NCBI GenBank assembly: GCA_032209605.1
Contig: JASFXZ010000074.1
Coordinates: forward strand, 124,001 to 188,000
Direction of reading: 5' to 3'
Origin: Mactromeris polynyma
Lineage: Eukaryota > Mollusca > Bivalvia > Venerida > Mactridae
Length of the DNA: 64,000 nucleotides
Positions within the stretch are counted from its first letter, which is position 1; each line of letters begins with the position of its first letter. This document shows positions 42,643-55,200 of the stretch, piece by piece. Below the pieces are notes generated by a model that was given only the letters and a program-made list of their open reading frames with translations, was not told the origin of the DNA and did no database searches. The position numbers and the translations under genes are program-made.

Positions 42643-45117
42643 AGCTTCATATTGTTGATTTGTGTAAACCTTACATAAGTGTCACTTGCACTTACAAGGA
42701 CAGTGATCCCTTATCTATTCGGAACAACTGAGACTGCAATCAAAGTTATGCGAAAAACTAGATACTTCCATTTCTGATATCATTCGGTATTTATTCATAT
42801 CCCGGTATTGAAGGTGCTAATTTTTTTTAATTTGAAGACATGATTCCCTGTGGCATATTCAAAGTACACACCAATTTTGATAAAAAGCATGAAAAATTAT
42901 GCAATTGCTTACAAGTATAATTTCTTTTGGAATATTTTTGTTGCCAAAATTGAAAACCTGTTGCCAAATTATTGTCTTTTTCACATTTGATGTTATTGGC
43001 GAATGACAGAGGGAACCCTAGAAACAAAAAATGTGGATTTTATTCTTGATTTACGACTGTTTCAGAGAGAGAAAAAAAACTCCCCTCAACAACCTCTAAC
43101 ACACCACTTTATTATTTTCTTCATTGGTTGCTTTTAAAAATTGAAATTTACCATTAGCAGTAACTTTATTTCTGTAGGTAATGGGGTTAATATATTGCAT
43201 CCTGTGGAGTGCAGTATTTTCTGGCCCTTTATTCTTAAATGTATAAAATCAGCTTGTTAGTGCAATGAAATTTACTTCAGGGACAATATTTATAATATTT
43301 GTGCATACGCCTTGGCATGTAACCAGGAAAGTACTGGGTAGATTCCAGGAAAGTACTGGTTAGATGCCAGGAAAATGGTAACTGTACGATGGGTCTCATT
43401 GGCACTATGCAGTGACCGTATTTGGCTTCAAAAATTGTCTGTTTGACCTATACTTCTCTACTGGCATCAAAAAAGTATATTTATGGTGTGCGGCAGACAT
43501 ACCGGGTCGACCAAATTACCATAATGTGCATTATAAAATGTGCGCGGCGACGGGCAACCTCATAAACACAGTAATACTATACATACATACCTTTTTACTG
43601 TATGGCAAAAGTTAAGTATGTCAAAAAACCACATGTAAAAAACCCAGTCAGCACTCAAAAGTTTTAAAAAAACCAAGCCCTCCCTTATTTTGATTTAATT
43701 TTTGCTTGGGCCTCTTATTTGAATATATTGTACTGTGTTTTGATAGTTGACTTTGCTTGTCTTTGATACTTGTAACAGTTCTTACATTAATGTGCTTTTG
43801 CAATATTCATGTCTTGCCTCAGTCTTCAGGTGTTTTATTGCTGTTTGTTTCACTTTGATATTTTTTAATTATTTAACTCATTCGAGATTTGTTCATTGCA
43901 TGATTGTCCTCAAATATTGTGTCACACAGCCCTAGTCAGCCCCACTCGAATTCCAAAATAGCCACTTGGGCTTCTGATTGCCAGACATTTTTTCTAAAAA
44001 AATCTATTAACCCTTTGGCTGATTTGCTATGAACATGGCACATGATTGTACTGTACCAAAATTACATCCAACATCTGATTCGCTGACATATTTTGGATAT
44101 TATATCTAAAGCTGCTAGAGCAGTTTAAACCAAACCGGGTAAAAATGTTCCTTGAATAGCCCTATGCTGTGTCTGCAGTCTACTTTCAACTTTTGATACA
44201 ACTGGTCTAACATACTTTTTGTTACTGACTAAGCTCAAAGTAGTTTCCTTTAAAACAAAGCTTGGATGATTTGACCTGGATTCATGTATAAACTATATAA
44301 AAGATGATGTTTTTGCAATTAAGCTGCATATGAAGTAAACAGTTTAGTACTAATATTTAACTACAATGTATAATTATATAAACTTTGTTATTGCTTGTAC
44401 ATATGTGTTCATCATCTTGTATTTATTATGTCTCCACATGTTGTATGTTTGTCTGTCCAGTCTGCCTTGTTCTCCCTTTATCTCCAAAATCCAGTAATAG
44501 ATTTTCATCAACTTGCTGGGAAGTATCAGTATGAAGTCTAGTAGTTCATATTGTAATTTGGGGTCATAATGTTAAAAGTCAAGGTCACAGGTGTCTGAAA
44601 CTTGAAAACCTTGTCTGCTGTTCATCTCTAAAAAAACCTGTTACATTTTCATCAAAGTTGTGCTTTGAAAATTAATTGGAAAATACCCCACTGCAACAAG
44701 ATAACTCATAACCTATGGCAAGCTAGTGTTATCATAACTTTATGCCTGGCCATACTGATTTTACTCTAATTTAGCGAGGATAGAATTTAATATGTCATTT
44801 AAAATTAAATATTCACAAACGTTACATAAAGGGTCTAATATCTTTGTATTTCATTTATTTACAATCGTGACAAACATTTCACTTGTTTTACAGTCTTAAG
44901 GTTCTACCATTATTACTGACCATTTTTCTTTATTTTGGATTGAAAATCTAGCATTTCTAGAACAAGTCGGATTGAAGATCTCTTGGAAAAAATGTTTATT
45001 CTTTCTTCAATAATTTTTTATTCTTTTTCACATTTATGTCGTATGTTTTTGTTTTATTCCATATTCCATGCAAACCTTCTTACCTAGTTACACAAACTTT
45101 GATATTATAAAACTGTT

Positions 45118-45310
45118 TACAGTCAAACCTGTCTGTAAAGACCACCCATGGGAACAGCAAAATGTGGTCTTTGTTTACAGGTGGTCTCTATTAACATATT
45201 AAATATCATTTAAATTGGTCTGATGGGAGATAAAATTGATGGTCTTTGCAGACAGGTTTTGCAATAGTGGTCTTTGTTCGCAGGTGGTCTTTAACACAGG
45301 TTTGACTATA
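45118..45310. mobile_element. Related MITE variant (TACAGTCAAACCTG)
   Basis: Termini TACAGTCAAACCTG and CAGGTTTGACTATA surround a foldback body with 'AAGACCACCC' and 'GGTGGTCT'. It is a diverged subfamily of the CAGT-ended elements. Confidence 0.8.
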
Positions 45311-45426
45311 GTTACAAAACAGAAACTTATATGCAACGAGTTGCCAGCTTGGCTACATAGACAAGTGGTACTGTCCCACACCCCATTTGTTTGCTTTGAT
45401 TGTATTGAGTAATCGTTTTTGCTTTT

Positions 45427-46170
45427 GGTCATTATTGCATTATTTCTTTCTACTGTTAATATGTATGTGATATATGTAAATACGTTTATATTTCTCTTTG
45501 CTATGTTCTTTTTGTTTACTTCTCTAGTCATTCATATACTAAGTCTGCTAAATCCGTCATTTACAGTTTTCATTTACATATACAATTTCACCATTATCCA
45601 GTCCTCCACAAAGTTTATACTCATTATACATTCACACTGCTTGATAACTTATCCAGTGTGTGATTCTAGCATGCGGTTGTTACATACTGAAGTGATATCA
45701 TATTTTGACAAGGTGCTATATCATTTAGTGATTAATGTTTTTGTATTGAGTTATTGTGTTGCATTTTGGTCACTTTTGCATTATTTCTTTCCACTGTAAA
45801 TATGTTTGAGATATAAGTAAATATGGTTTTATTTCTCTTAGCTATGTTCTTTGCCTTATTATAATAGTCATTCATAAACTACGGCCTGCTTTCACTTCCT
45901 ACCACTTGTTCATTCAGGTAGCATTTTATAGTTCTCTCATGTGTCACTTTTTAGCTATCATTTACATTAAATTACACTATTTTTCTAACTTTCAAAATGT
46001 CTAAACTCATTTTACATTCACACATTGCTTGATTAATTCAGTGTGTGATGCTAGATGTCTGTTTGTCCACTGACATGTTGTTAATTAAACTGTAGTGCTC
46101 TCACATTTTGACATGATATGCAATATCATTTAGTGATTATTGTTCTTCTTTTTAATTTTTAGTAAATACT
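45427..46170 (+). repeat. Old direct duplication, ~340 bp x 2
   Basis: 'GCATTATTTCTTTC(T/C)ACTGT', 'ATTTCTCTT(T/A)GCTATGTTCT', 'CCAGTGTGTGAT' (or TCAGTGTGTGAT) and 'ATCATTTAGTGATTA' occur in the same order in both halves. Confidence 0.7.
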
Positions 46171-46702
46171 AATTATGTAAATTTGTCGGTATTTCTACCG
46201 TGATAATGATTGTGATTAATGTTAATATGTTTCAATCAATGTTTTGCATTTTGAGATGTATAATGTTGTCTTAATTTACATGCATGATGTTCATTATCAT
46301 GAAAGTTTTCCGCACTATCAATTTCTATTTCTGTTTAACTGTCCATACAAAAACTAGTCTGTTCCTTAATAAATTCCTACTACTAAAACTACAAATGTAC
46401 TTTTTATACATTAATATATAGTTACACATTAAAGCATAATAAACACATACTGTTAGTTCAAATTGCAGTTGTTCTATTTCATTTAGTTTACGCCGTGCAC
46501 CCACCTTTGCTGCATCAGGCAGCAGTTTTTTACTTGTCAATACTTGATTATTGTTGCTGTGTATACTAATGCATACTTATCGCAATTTATGTGGTAAGAT
46601 ATTTATTATTAGAGTTATGTACAAGAAATGCATTGATGCAAAGCATCCAAGGGCGCCGCAAAACTGGTGCACAATGTTTTGGAATAGCGTAATGGCGGAA
46701 AA

Positions 46703-47100
46703 TGTTTTGGAATAGTCCATTTTCATACTATCATTGGCGTGTATTTCCTTTTAAACACCGTAACTTGCATGAATATCCACGTTTCAAGTACCACTGTGTT
46801 AATATTGATTTAAGTGAATTGAAAATGAAGTTTTTTATAATTAATTATTTTTTATTTTATCTTCGACACCTAACACACATGCTGTTTATGTAGAATCGTC
46901 CGTTTTGGAATAGTCCATTTTCACACTATCTTTGGTGTGTATTTCCTTTTTAACACCGTAACTTGCATGAATATCCACGTTACAAGTACCACTGTGTTAA
47001 TATTGATTTAAGTAAAGTGAAAATGAAGATTTTTATAATTATGTTTTTATTATTTTATCTTCGACACCTAACACACATGCTGTTTATGTAGAATCGTCCT
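46703..47100 (+). repeat. 198-bp tandem duplication
   Basis: Two copies starting TTTTGGAATAGTCCATTTTC, offset 198 bp and nearly identical through ATGCTGTTTATGTAGAATCG. Confidence 0.92.
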
Positions 47101-47834
47101 ATTTTTCGGGGATCAGCAAGTATTTATCATAAACATATCGTTTTAACTTTGTAAAAGACATTTATTCGACAATACAAATGCATTAAAAATATTTTATTTC
47201 TAAATCATAAAAATACAAAAAGTAACGTGTAATATTTACTGCAGTTTAACCCTTAATGAAAAAATAGATTCAGTTATAAATAGATGCTCCTACCTTAGTC
47301 TCAAAAATTTCGTGATTCCATTAAAGGCCCCGCCCTCATAGGCGGCGCCAATTATGCAAACCATTTACACTGTATGAAATATATGTATATATGTTTTGAT
47401 CTTCAATACTGGAGGAATAAAAGTAAAGTAAGTATTGCACTTAAGGTACCTTACCTTGTTAAGGTTTAGATAGTGTTTTGCTACTGCCCTTCTTTCCATT
47501 TCAGTCAGGCTCTAATCAATTTAAGCTTAAATCCAATCACGTTGTTCGTCATACTACTGTCTTTGTTTCGTTTCCGGAAAGACAAAACAGTCCTACAGTT
47601 TATACCAGCTTTCTGGATTTTCCCCAGTTTTCAAAGCCTCTCTTCACAACTTAGTGTTTATTATGCTTGTAATGATATCACTTATTTCTATCAGCAGGGC
47701 CATTAATCACTCTGCACTGGTCAGTCTTGTGGTCATAGGGATCTGATTACACCTACTACATGTATATGATAGAGAAATGGATGTTCTGCTCATTTTTAAG
47801 ACATGAAAACTATTTAATTTTACGAAATTCATTG

Positions 47835-48835
47835 AGTGCCGTGTGCTGAATGTCGTGTGCTGAGTGTCGTGTGCTGAGTGAAGAGTGCAGAGCGCTGAGT
47901 GCAGAGTACTGAATGCCGTGTGCTGAGTGTCCTGTGCTGAGTGCCGGGTGCCATGTTCTGAGTGTCATGTGCTGAGTGCAGAGTGCCGTGTTCTGAGTGC
48001 CATGTGCTGAGTGTCGTGTGCTAAGTACTGAGTGCCGTGTTCTGAGTGCCATGTACTGAGTGTCGTGTGCTAAGTACTGAGTGCCGTGTTCTGAGTGCCT
48101 TGTGCTGAATGCCGTGTGCTGAGTGCCGAGTGCCGTGTGCTGAATGCCTTGTGCTGAGTGTCGTGTGCTAAGTACTGAGTGCCGTGTTCTGAGTGCCTTG
48201 TGCTGAATGCCGTGTGCTGAGTGCCGAGTGCCGTGTGCTGAATGCCGTGTGCTGAATGTCGTGTGCTGAGTGCCGAGTGCCGTTTGCTGAGTGTCGTGTA
48301 CTAAGTACTGAGTGCCGTGTGCCGAGTGCCATGTGCTGAGTGCCGTGTGCCGTGTGCTGAGTGCAGAGCACTGAGTGCCATGTACTGAGTGTCGTGTGCT
48401 AAGTACTGAGTGCCGTGTTCTGAGTGCCTTGTGCTGAATGCCGTGTGCTGAGTGCCGAGTGCCGTGTGCTGAATGCCGTGTGCTGAATGTCGTGTGCTGA
48501 GTGCCGAGTGCCGTTTGCTGAGTGTCGTGTTCTAAGTACTGAGTGCCGTGTGCCGAGTGCCATGTGCTGAGTGTCGTGTGCCGTGTGCCGAGTGCAGAGC
48601 ACTGAGTGCAGAGTGCTGAGTGTCGTGTGCTAAGTACTGAGTGCCGTGTGCCGAGTGCCATGTGCTGAGTGTCGTGTGCCGTGTGCTGAGTGCAGAGCAC
48701 TGAGTGCAGAGTGCTGAGTGTCGTGTGCTAAGTACTGAGTGCCGTGTGCCGAGTGCCATGTGCTGAGTGTCGTGTGCCGTGTGCCGTGTGCCGAGTGCAG
48801 AGCACTGAGTGCAGAGTGCTGAGTGGTATGTAACG
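47835..48835. repeat. Heptanucleotide satellite (GTGCTGA/GTGCCGT/GTGTCGT) with 231-bp higher-order period
   Basis: About 1 kb built almost wholly of 7-mers GTGCTGA, GTGCCGA, GTGCCGT, GTGTCGT and variants. A block beginning GTGTGCTAAGTACTGAGTGC at 48163 recurs at 48394, an offset of 231 bp (33 heptamers). The minus strand is open for 296 codons as a seven-residue repeat such as HSTRHSA. That results from the missing stop in the unit, not from a gene. Confidence 0.93.
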
Positions 48836-49147
48836 GTTACAAGACCGGGCATTAAGAATGCTTTTTCACAAACCGTCACGATAAATTGTATGAAATCGTC
48901 TTCATTACGATACGGAACTCACGCCAGAAAATGGCAAACACTTACCAATGTTAATATTCTACTTAAAATAATATGGTTAAGTTATTTTATGCGTTTCTAC
49001 TTGCTAGCGAGTTCATTGCTATAAAGATAGTGTCCGTAAGTAAGGTCAATAACTATGAGGACATTGTTTATTTTTGCAACTTAATCAATTTAGATTGAAC
49101 TTCAATGCTTTAACATTTCATCGTATTCTTACCAGTGAAAGTTCATC
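48836..49147. other. Short unique spacer
   Basis: Sequence between the heptanucleotide satellite and the first tandem duplication unit. Nothing recognisable in it. Confidence 0.6.
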
Positions 49148-49644
49148 TATGTAAGAGATTGTTCGCTGCCCGTGGTGAATAGTGCGTTGTACCAGTTCAT
49201 TGACACATATTTAAAGCGATATGACAGATGATATTAGTCCTCTTATTTCGTTGTGCGTTATATTATAGTTAAACGCTTCTAAACGGGTACTATCGGAATT
49301 CATTTTAATAGCATAACTCACGTGTTTACACAAAATACCAATGCACTACATTTTAACTGTCACATGATTCCTTTTTTGAGTGGATATTTATATACTGATC
49401 GTGACAAGTTGTATAGACTGTAATTTTTAATTAAAACAAATTACGGATCGAGGGTAATGTACGGATTTAAAACCCGGTGGATATTTACTCATGATCATTT
49501 GTGTCTGTTTATGTTAAATTTTCTTTCGAAAAACATGGCGAACCCTCGGTTAACACCGCAATGTATATTTAATTGATTGTGTAAGGAATATGAACTGCTT
49601 TTTTAATTTTGAAACTTCGTTCTCAAATTGGTGAGTAGTTTAAT

Positions 49645-50127
49645 ATTAATATGGTTTTCATATGATATAAATATGGTTTTCATATGATATAAATATGGTT
49701 TTCATATGATATTAATATGGTTTTCATATGATATAAATATTGTTTTCATATGATATAAATATGGTTTTCATATGATATTAATAAGGTTTTCATATGATAT
49801 AAATATGGTTTTCATATGATATTAATATGGTTTTCATATGATATAAATATTGTTTTCATATGATATAAATATGGTTTTCATATGATATTAATAAGGTTTT
49901 CATATGATATTAATATGGTTTTCATATGATATTAATATGGTTTTCATATGATATTAATATGGTTTTCATATGATATTAATATGGTTTTCATATGATATTA
50001 ATATGGTTTTCATATGATATTAATAAGGTTTTCATATGATATTAGTATTGTTTTCATATGATATTAATATGGTTTTCATATGATATTAATATGGTTTTCA
50101 TATGATATTAGTATTGTTTTCATATGT
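49645..50127 (+). repeat. 22-bp satellite, about 22 copies
   Basis: The unit contains TATGGTTTTCATATGATATT, centred on the palindrome CATATG, with TTAA/TAAA and ATGG/TTGG/AAGG variants. Confidence 0.95.
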
Positions 50128-50625
50128 ATTGTAATTCGTTTCGGCGTAAATAATAACCTTATGTAGTCAGTTCAATTTCTGGGTCAGTCATGAAATTGTA
50201 CTGATAAAGTCAACTCTGATTAAGAAGTCATGTGTGAATTAAATAAATCACCGTGCTTTCTGAAAGAACCTTCATGCTCATTTTTGTTCATGTTTTAAAG
50301 CAAACAGAAATGATAAATACCTTTCATACTGTTAGAATATCAATACATTATGGATTATCAAAGAATGTGCCAATAACGTATTCCTCTGTATATGTCGAAA
50401 GAAGTTTGTAAATTAAAATATAAACTTCCATTTTTTAACAAGCCTTGGTTTGACAAGTTTTGTACTTGTGTAACATGATATAACAAGCGTTTTGAATAGG
50501 TATTATGTTGCATTTATTCGTGTAAAAGATGTATAGGCAATGAAGCAACAACATTACAGAAAGCCTGTTCAAATAATTTACGTTCTAATGGGACACATAG
50601 ATGTTCTACAAAATATAAATACTAT

Positions 50626-50900
50626 CCGTCTCCCGTGGACGAGTAGTTAAGGCAAACCGCCTTGGGAGCGGGAGATCGAAGGTTCGAATCCCGGTAGCGG
50701 TCCGTTCTGATATGGCCGGTTGATGAGCCACCAGCTAGTTATATAATAATGGTTACCGTGAGTCTACATGCCTGATGCCTGGTATTATAGGATAGGAATC
50801 GGGAAGTAAACGTACTCGGAAAGGATGTGTCTCAAAGTCAGAAATGGCTGGGCCTTTAAGTGGGGGTGACATTATCATAAATAAACACTTTATAAATTTG
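50626..50900 (+). mobile_element. tRNA-derived SINE, copy 2
   Basis: The head is CCGTCTCCCGTGG...CCTTGGGAGCGGGAG with B box GGTTCGAATCCC. The body matches the copy at 56613. Both lie at matching places in the tandem duplication units, so they derive from one insertion. Confidence 0.88.
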
Positions 50901-51476
50901 TTTACAGCTATGTTATATGTAAACATTACCTAATTTGTGTCGCACTTACAAAAACACTCCTTTATCTAGATATACATCTATTGCTCCACAAACGTAAATG
51001 TGTTATATTTTCAATTATGATTGTAAACAGATTATGTACGAGTTATTATGCAACTTATGGTGCGAAGGTTCTAAGTACAATCAATATGTATCAATATAAC
51101 CTTAAATATGAATATGAAATGTTGGAATTGGCTTCATCTAGTATATTGTTGTTACATTGGCTATCCTGATTGTTAAAAAACTGGAAGTTTTATTTTCATT
51201 TTATGATGTACAAACATCTTTCTTCAACAAATACGGATCAATACATTATGAGTCCATTCTTTGTTAATGCATGTTTATTGATGTTTAAACTCTATAGGAA
51301 ATATATTTTTCATGTTTGTTTAGGTAAACCAATGAATACAAAATGAGCACAATATCACTTTAACCGGACGCGTCCTACTTATCGCGAGGGATTATTTAAA
51401 GTAATCTTAGTGCGACACAATAGAACAATACCACCTCTGACGTAAAATCTATGCTATTATTGCGTTTGTATACATA

Positions 51477-51658
51477 TACAGTAAAACCTCGCTTTAAGAC
51501 CATCTGAATAATTTGACCGCCTCAAAATAAAGAACACAGTTTTCAAGTCCATTTTCATTGTTTTGCTCTTTATACAACCTCAATATTAAGACTACCTCAA
51601 TATCAAGACTAGCTTTCAATGGTCCCAATAGTGGTCTTACTATTGAGGTTTTACTGTA
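51477..51658. mobile_element. pogo-like MITE, copy 6
   Basis: Complete element in duplication unit A; TACAGTAAAACCTC start and GAGGTTTTACTGTA end. Confidence 0.88.
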
Positions 51659-51752
51659 CCGCGTAAATATGGTGAACAATGGTATCTTGATCAGGACTGA
51701 AGTTTATCACGTGATCAAGATACCGGATAAAGAAAATGCGCGCGCATAATGT

Positions 51753-52713
51753 TGCCCTCACACCATAGCGATCACCAGTTGCGTATGGTTGCGAATAAAA
51801 AATAGTGGTCATAAGTTCCGAACGCAACTCACACGCAACTTATAGGTTTTATAGGTTTGAAGTACGCAACAAGCACGCAGGTGATCGCAGACACACGCAG
51901 AGTAAGTTATGCAATTTTGAACGAATGCCTGCGATCAAATTATACGCAACAGGGACGCAACAGGGATGCTACGCATGCAACACGATCTCAACAGGTACGC
52001 AACTCATAAGTTATGAACGCAGGTGATCGCAGATCCAAATTTGAGGTATCTGGCCAGGTTTTGGTACCGTACATGTTGCCAATGTGTTGCGTGTCTGTTG
52101 CGATCATGTTGCGACCGTGTTGCGTGCCTGTTGCGATCCTGTTGCGTGTGTAGCGCACCCCAACCTATTGTGCTTATTCCCAGCGTATCCCCAACATATG
52201 CCCTGCGTATCCAACCTATTAGTTGCGTGTGAGTTTCGTGTTAGTTGCGTACTACTTGCGTGTTGAGAAATGGTATAAATAGTGGGCCTTTTCTAGATCC
52301 GTGTCAGTTGTTGGTGGACCTCCGAAGAAAAGTACTGAAGAAAATACTGAATCAGCTCCGCTTTTATAGGTTTCTATCACGTGACCGATATTCGCAAATA
52401 CCACGCAACTAGCACGCTGGTCAAACGCAACTTGTAAGTTTTGAACGCAACTCAAACGTAACGCGTAAGTTCAGCACGCAACTCACACGCAACTCGTACG
52501 CCGATGGTCGCAGATATTGGGAGATCATAAGTTCAGTTCGCAACCCACACGCAACCCACACGTAACCCACACGCAATTCACACGCAACCCATAGGTCGAA
52601 TAGGTTACAAATTGACAAAATTGTTGATTTCGGTTGCGTTTGGTGCGTATACAAATATATTTTTACACGCAACTCATAGGTTTCAGCATACGCTATGGTG
52701 TGAGGGCACCATT
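51753..52713. mobile_element. ~960-bp foldback DNA element with GCCCTCACACCATAGCG termini
   Basis: GCCCTCACACCATAGCG at the left is exactly mirrored by CGCTATGGTGTGAGGGC at the right. The interior is packed with GTTGCGTG/CACGCAAC words: CGCAAC orientation in the outer thirds and GTTGCG orientation near 52080-52260. No transposase is encoded. The target duplication is unclear, so the superfamily is not assigned. Confidence 0.85.
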
Positions 52714-52793
52714 AGGTAATCTTGTCCAATCAGATAATCGAAGTGATTGTATTCCGCCTGGCTATACTGACAGCGTTAGCAATCAGTGAGACA

Positions 52794-52896
52794 GGACCCC
52801 AGGCTAATTTTGCAATCTCATTCGGAACACCTCATTGCCGAATACCACCGAGTAGTTACGATTGATGCAGTCTCATAGTCTGGGGTCCTGGCTAGA
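52794..52896. repeat. Short inverted repeat (CAGGACCCCAG)
   Basis: GACAGGACCCCAGGCTA opposes AGTCTGGGGTCCTGGCTAG, about 100 bp apart, in the block unique to unit A. Confidence 0.6.
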
Positions 52897-53437
52897 TGCT
52901 AGAAAAATAAAACAAGCCGGACCCATGAGGGCCCACTGGCCTTGTAGCTCTACCGGCTACAATGTGCACATGGACCTTTGATAAGCATTTTTCTGGACAA
53001 GACATTTTTCAAAAAATTTCCCTATATAAATCAGAAGGAAGTCGGTCTTACCTGAGAGGTGGTCGGAATAACGAGTAAAAATATGCAAGAAAAATATAAT
53101 CTGGTCCATAAAAACAGACTCATGTAATGAGCAGGTATTTAAGTAAGGTTTTACTGTATCTAGATTATAAATTACGATGTTATTTCATAAATTGTATAAA
53201 GCTACAAGCGAGTGTGAAGGGAAACTATAAAGGTAAATTAACATACATATATGAATGTTACAATGCAATCAATTAAATCTCAATTTAAATTACACTATTT
53301 GTATTGCTTGGATCGAGTAACTTTTGTTTTGAAATGACTTGAAGATACAAACTGTGTCTTGTATAATCTGAATGATCCAGTGTTTCTGGTATACTGGACT
53401 AGCAATTGATAGTCGGGAGTGAATTTACTATTAGAAA

Positions 53438-53601
53438 TACAGTAAAACCTCACTTAAAGACCACCTCAAAATTAAGACCACAATTTCAAGTCCATTTTTA
53501 TTATTTTGCTCATTATTCAACCTCAATATTAAGACCACCTCAATAAGACGACCAGTTTCCAATGGTCTCAATGATGGTCTTATTATTGAGGTTTTACTAT
53601 A
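53438..53601. mobile_element. pogo-like MITE, copy 7
   Basis: In unit A just before the transposon junction. It corresponds to the copy at 57849-58030 in unit B. Confidence 0.87.
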
Positions 53602-53652
53602 TGTCCTTTATATGCCTATAACCTACGATCGATATGGTTTAAATTTGAGATA

Positions 53653-55200
53653 CATTGACCCAAAATGAATACTTTATATCGATTTCAAAAGTATGTATTT
53701 TGTTGATAAATGTATATTCGGGGTTAATTTTTTCTTTCATTGAAGCTTCAATGCAATATCAATGTGTTTATGTAATTTACTGGGAAAAAATCAGACAATG
53801 CATATTTTTTATGAACAATTAAGTGGAGATGGGTCGAAATGAAAATTCCAGAAAAATGTAAATTATCACACAACATTTGGAGTAAGAAAGTACTGACTGA
53901 GTGGTTTTATAAGAAGCATCAGTAATCAGTGTGAGCGCCATTTTTACGAATGCATTTGAGAATACGTCGCCTCATTGAATTTACGTAACGTTGTATGACC
54001 GCGTTTGGAATACGTTGCCATTCTAACACAAGTGTATTTCGGAGGTCATTTATGGTATCAATTTGATGCTCGGACCTGGCTCTCCGACCCAATTTATCCC
54101 ATATGTGTTCTATTGGGTTCAAGTCTGGGGATACAGCGGGCGAAGGCAAGACGTTAATATCATTTTGAGCAAGGAATTGTGTAGTTATACGCGCCTTGTG
54201 AGGCCTTGCATTGTTATGCTGGAAAGTGCTAGGTCCGTTAATTGCATGAATGGTATCATTGTATTGTTTAAAACATTGATATAACCTTGAGCATTTAGAT
54301 TTCCTTGGATAATGACCTGATCAGTTTTCAGATTCCCCATTATCCCACCCCAGACCATAATACTGCCACCACCAAATCTGTCTCTCTCCTGAATACAACA
54401 ATCTGCAAGTCTTTAATTTCTACGGCGATTGATGCGTATTCTGCATTCTGCATGGCTGACAGTAAACCGTGACTCATCGCTAAAAAGTATCGATTTCCAC
54501 TGGTTGCGCGTGAAATGCAAATGACGTCGTGCCCATAACAGTCTGGCAGCTCGGCAAAATCTGTCCAGAATATGGACGACGAGCACGAATAGGAACACGG
54601 TTCTGCCTCAAACGGTTTATGATCGTCCGTGCATGAACCCCGTAACGCCGAGCAGTAATGGTTGCTGGTAAAAAACGATTACGTAGGTGAGTCAACGTGA
54701 TAACGCGATCAGTACGTAACGTTGTAGCACGTACGCGATCGGGTCTTGCACGATCTCTGACAGATCCAGTAGTTGTACCGGTTCGCAAGATTATGAATAG
54801 TGTGTCTGGAGCAGCCAAAATGACGCGCTACGTTATTTACCGTTGACCCCGCCCGGAGCATACCAATAGCCTGGTTTCTCTGATCTTCAGTAAGACGTGG
54901 CATCACTAAATGCAATTGATTTTTAAAACAAATTCAATATTTTTTATCTGTGCTAAGCTGCAAATGATTACTTGTCAGTGTAAAACCTGTAAGTGAAACC
55001 AATGTTGCTGCGCACGTGCAAAGTAAGGAAAACTTTATCCTGTTTGGACGCATGAATATACCGGCGATTTTTAAACCAATTGCATAATCGTTATCCGCAA
55101 TGGAATCGTGATAAACATGTGTAACACTTACAACAACATATATACTAACAAAACAAATATTCAAAAAAATAAAGTGTAAAGTTTTCATTTTGGGTCAGTG
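53653..55200 (-). mobile_element. Tc1/mariner-family transposon (degenerate, 1548 bp)
   Basis: Terminal inverted repeats CA(T/C)TGACCCAAAATGAA at both ends are flanked by TA (53651-53652 and 55201-55202), the signature target of Tc1/mariner elements. It encodes one minus-strand transposase, now broken. It lies exactly between the two tandem duplication units. Confidence 0.93.
53919..54903 (-). pseudogene. Tc1-type DD34E transposase, frameshifted
   Basis: Transposases of this type cut the element out and join it at TA sites. The start at 54903 reads MPRLTEDQRNQAIGMLRAGS with a helix-turn-helix segment ARHFGCSRHTIHNL. The frame then shifts to a second DNA-binding block (TARRYGVHARTIINRLRQ). 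It shifts again to NQWKSILFSDESRF, which carries the first catalytic Asp. The next block has GGGSIMVWGG and QHNNARPH, where the usual catalytic Asp is Asn. A final block, VSPDLNPIEHIWDKLG, supplies the Glu 35 residues later, which is DD34E spacing. At least three frameshifts and the lost Asp mean it is inactive. Confidence 0.93.

Larger units (their letters stand above)
42643..47840. other. Non-coding region after the small gene
   Basis: AT-rich, no recognisable coding exon. It should include the 3' UTR of the small gene. It also holds a dispersed TGACCTTGACC-like block (about 44440-44620), a MITE variant (45118-45310), an old ~340-bp duplication (45427-46170) and a 198-bp tandem duplication (46703-47100). 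Confidence 0.55.
49148..53650 (+). repeat. Tandem segmental duplication, unit A (4.5 kb)
   Basis: Begins TATGTAAGAGATTGTTCG and ends GATATGGTTTAAATTTGAG. Unit B (55201-58079) repeats the same order: 22-bp satellite, SINE, 'GGACGCGTCCTACTTATCGC' block, pogo-like MITEs, same terminal sequence. Unit A has about 1.5 kb (roughly 51.6-53.1 kb) absent from B, including the foldback element at 51753. Confidence 0.92.

Noticed and set aside
47810..48700. 296-codon minus-strand open frame
   Set aside because: It lies entirely in a heptanucleotide satellite; the openness follows from the repeat unit lacking stops in any frame.
50626..50705. Functional tRNA gene
   Set aside because: A and B boxes are present, but the cloverleaf is incomplete and a shared SINE body follows in three copies.
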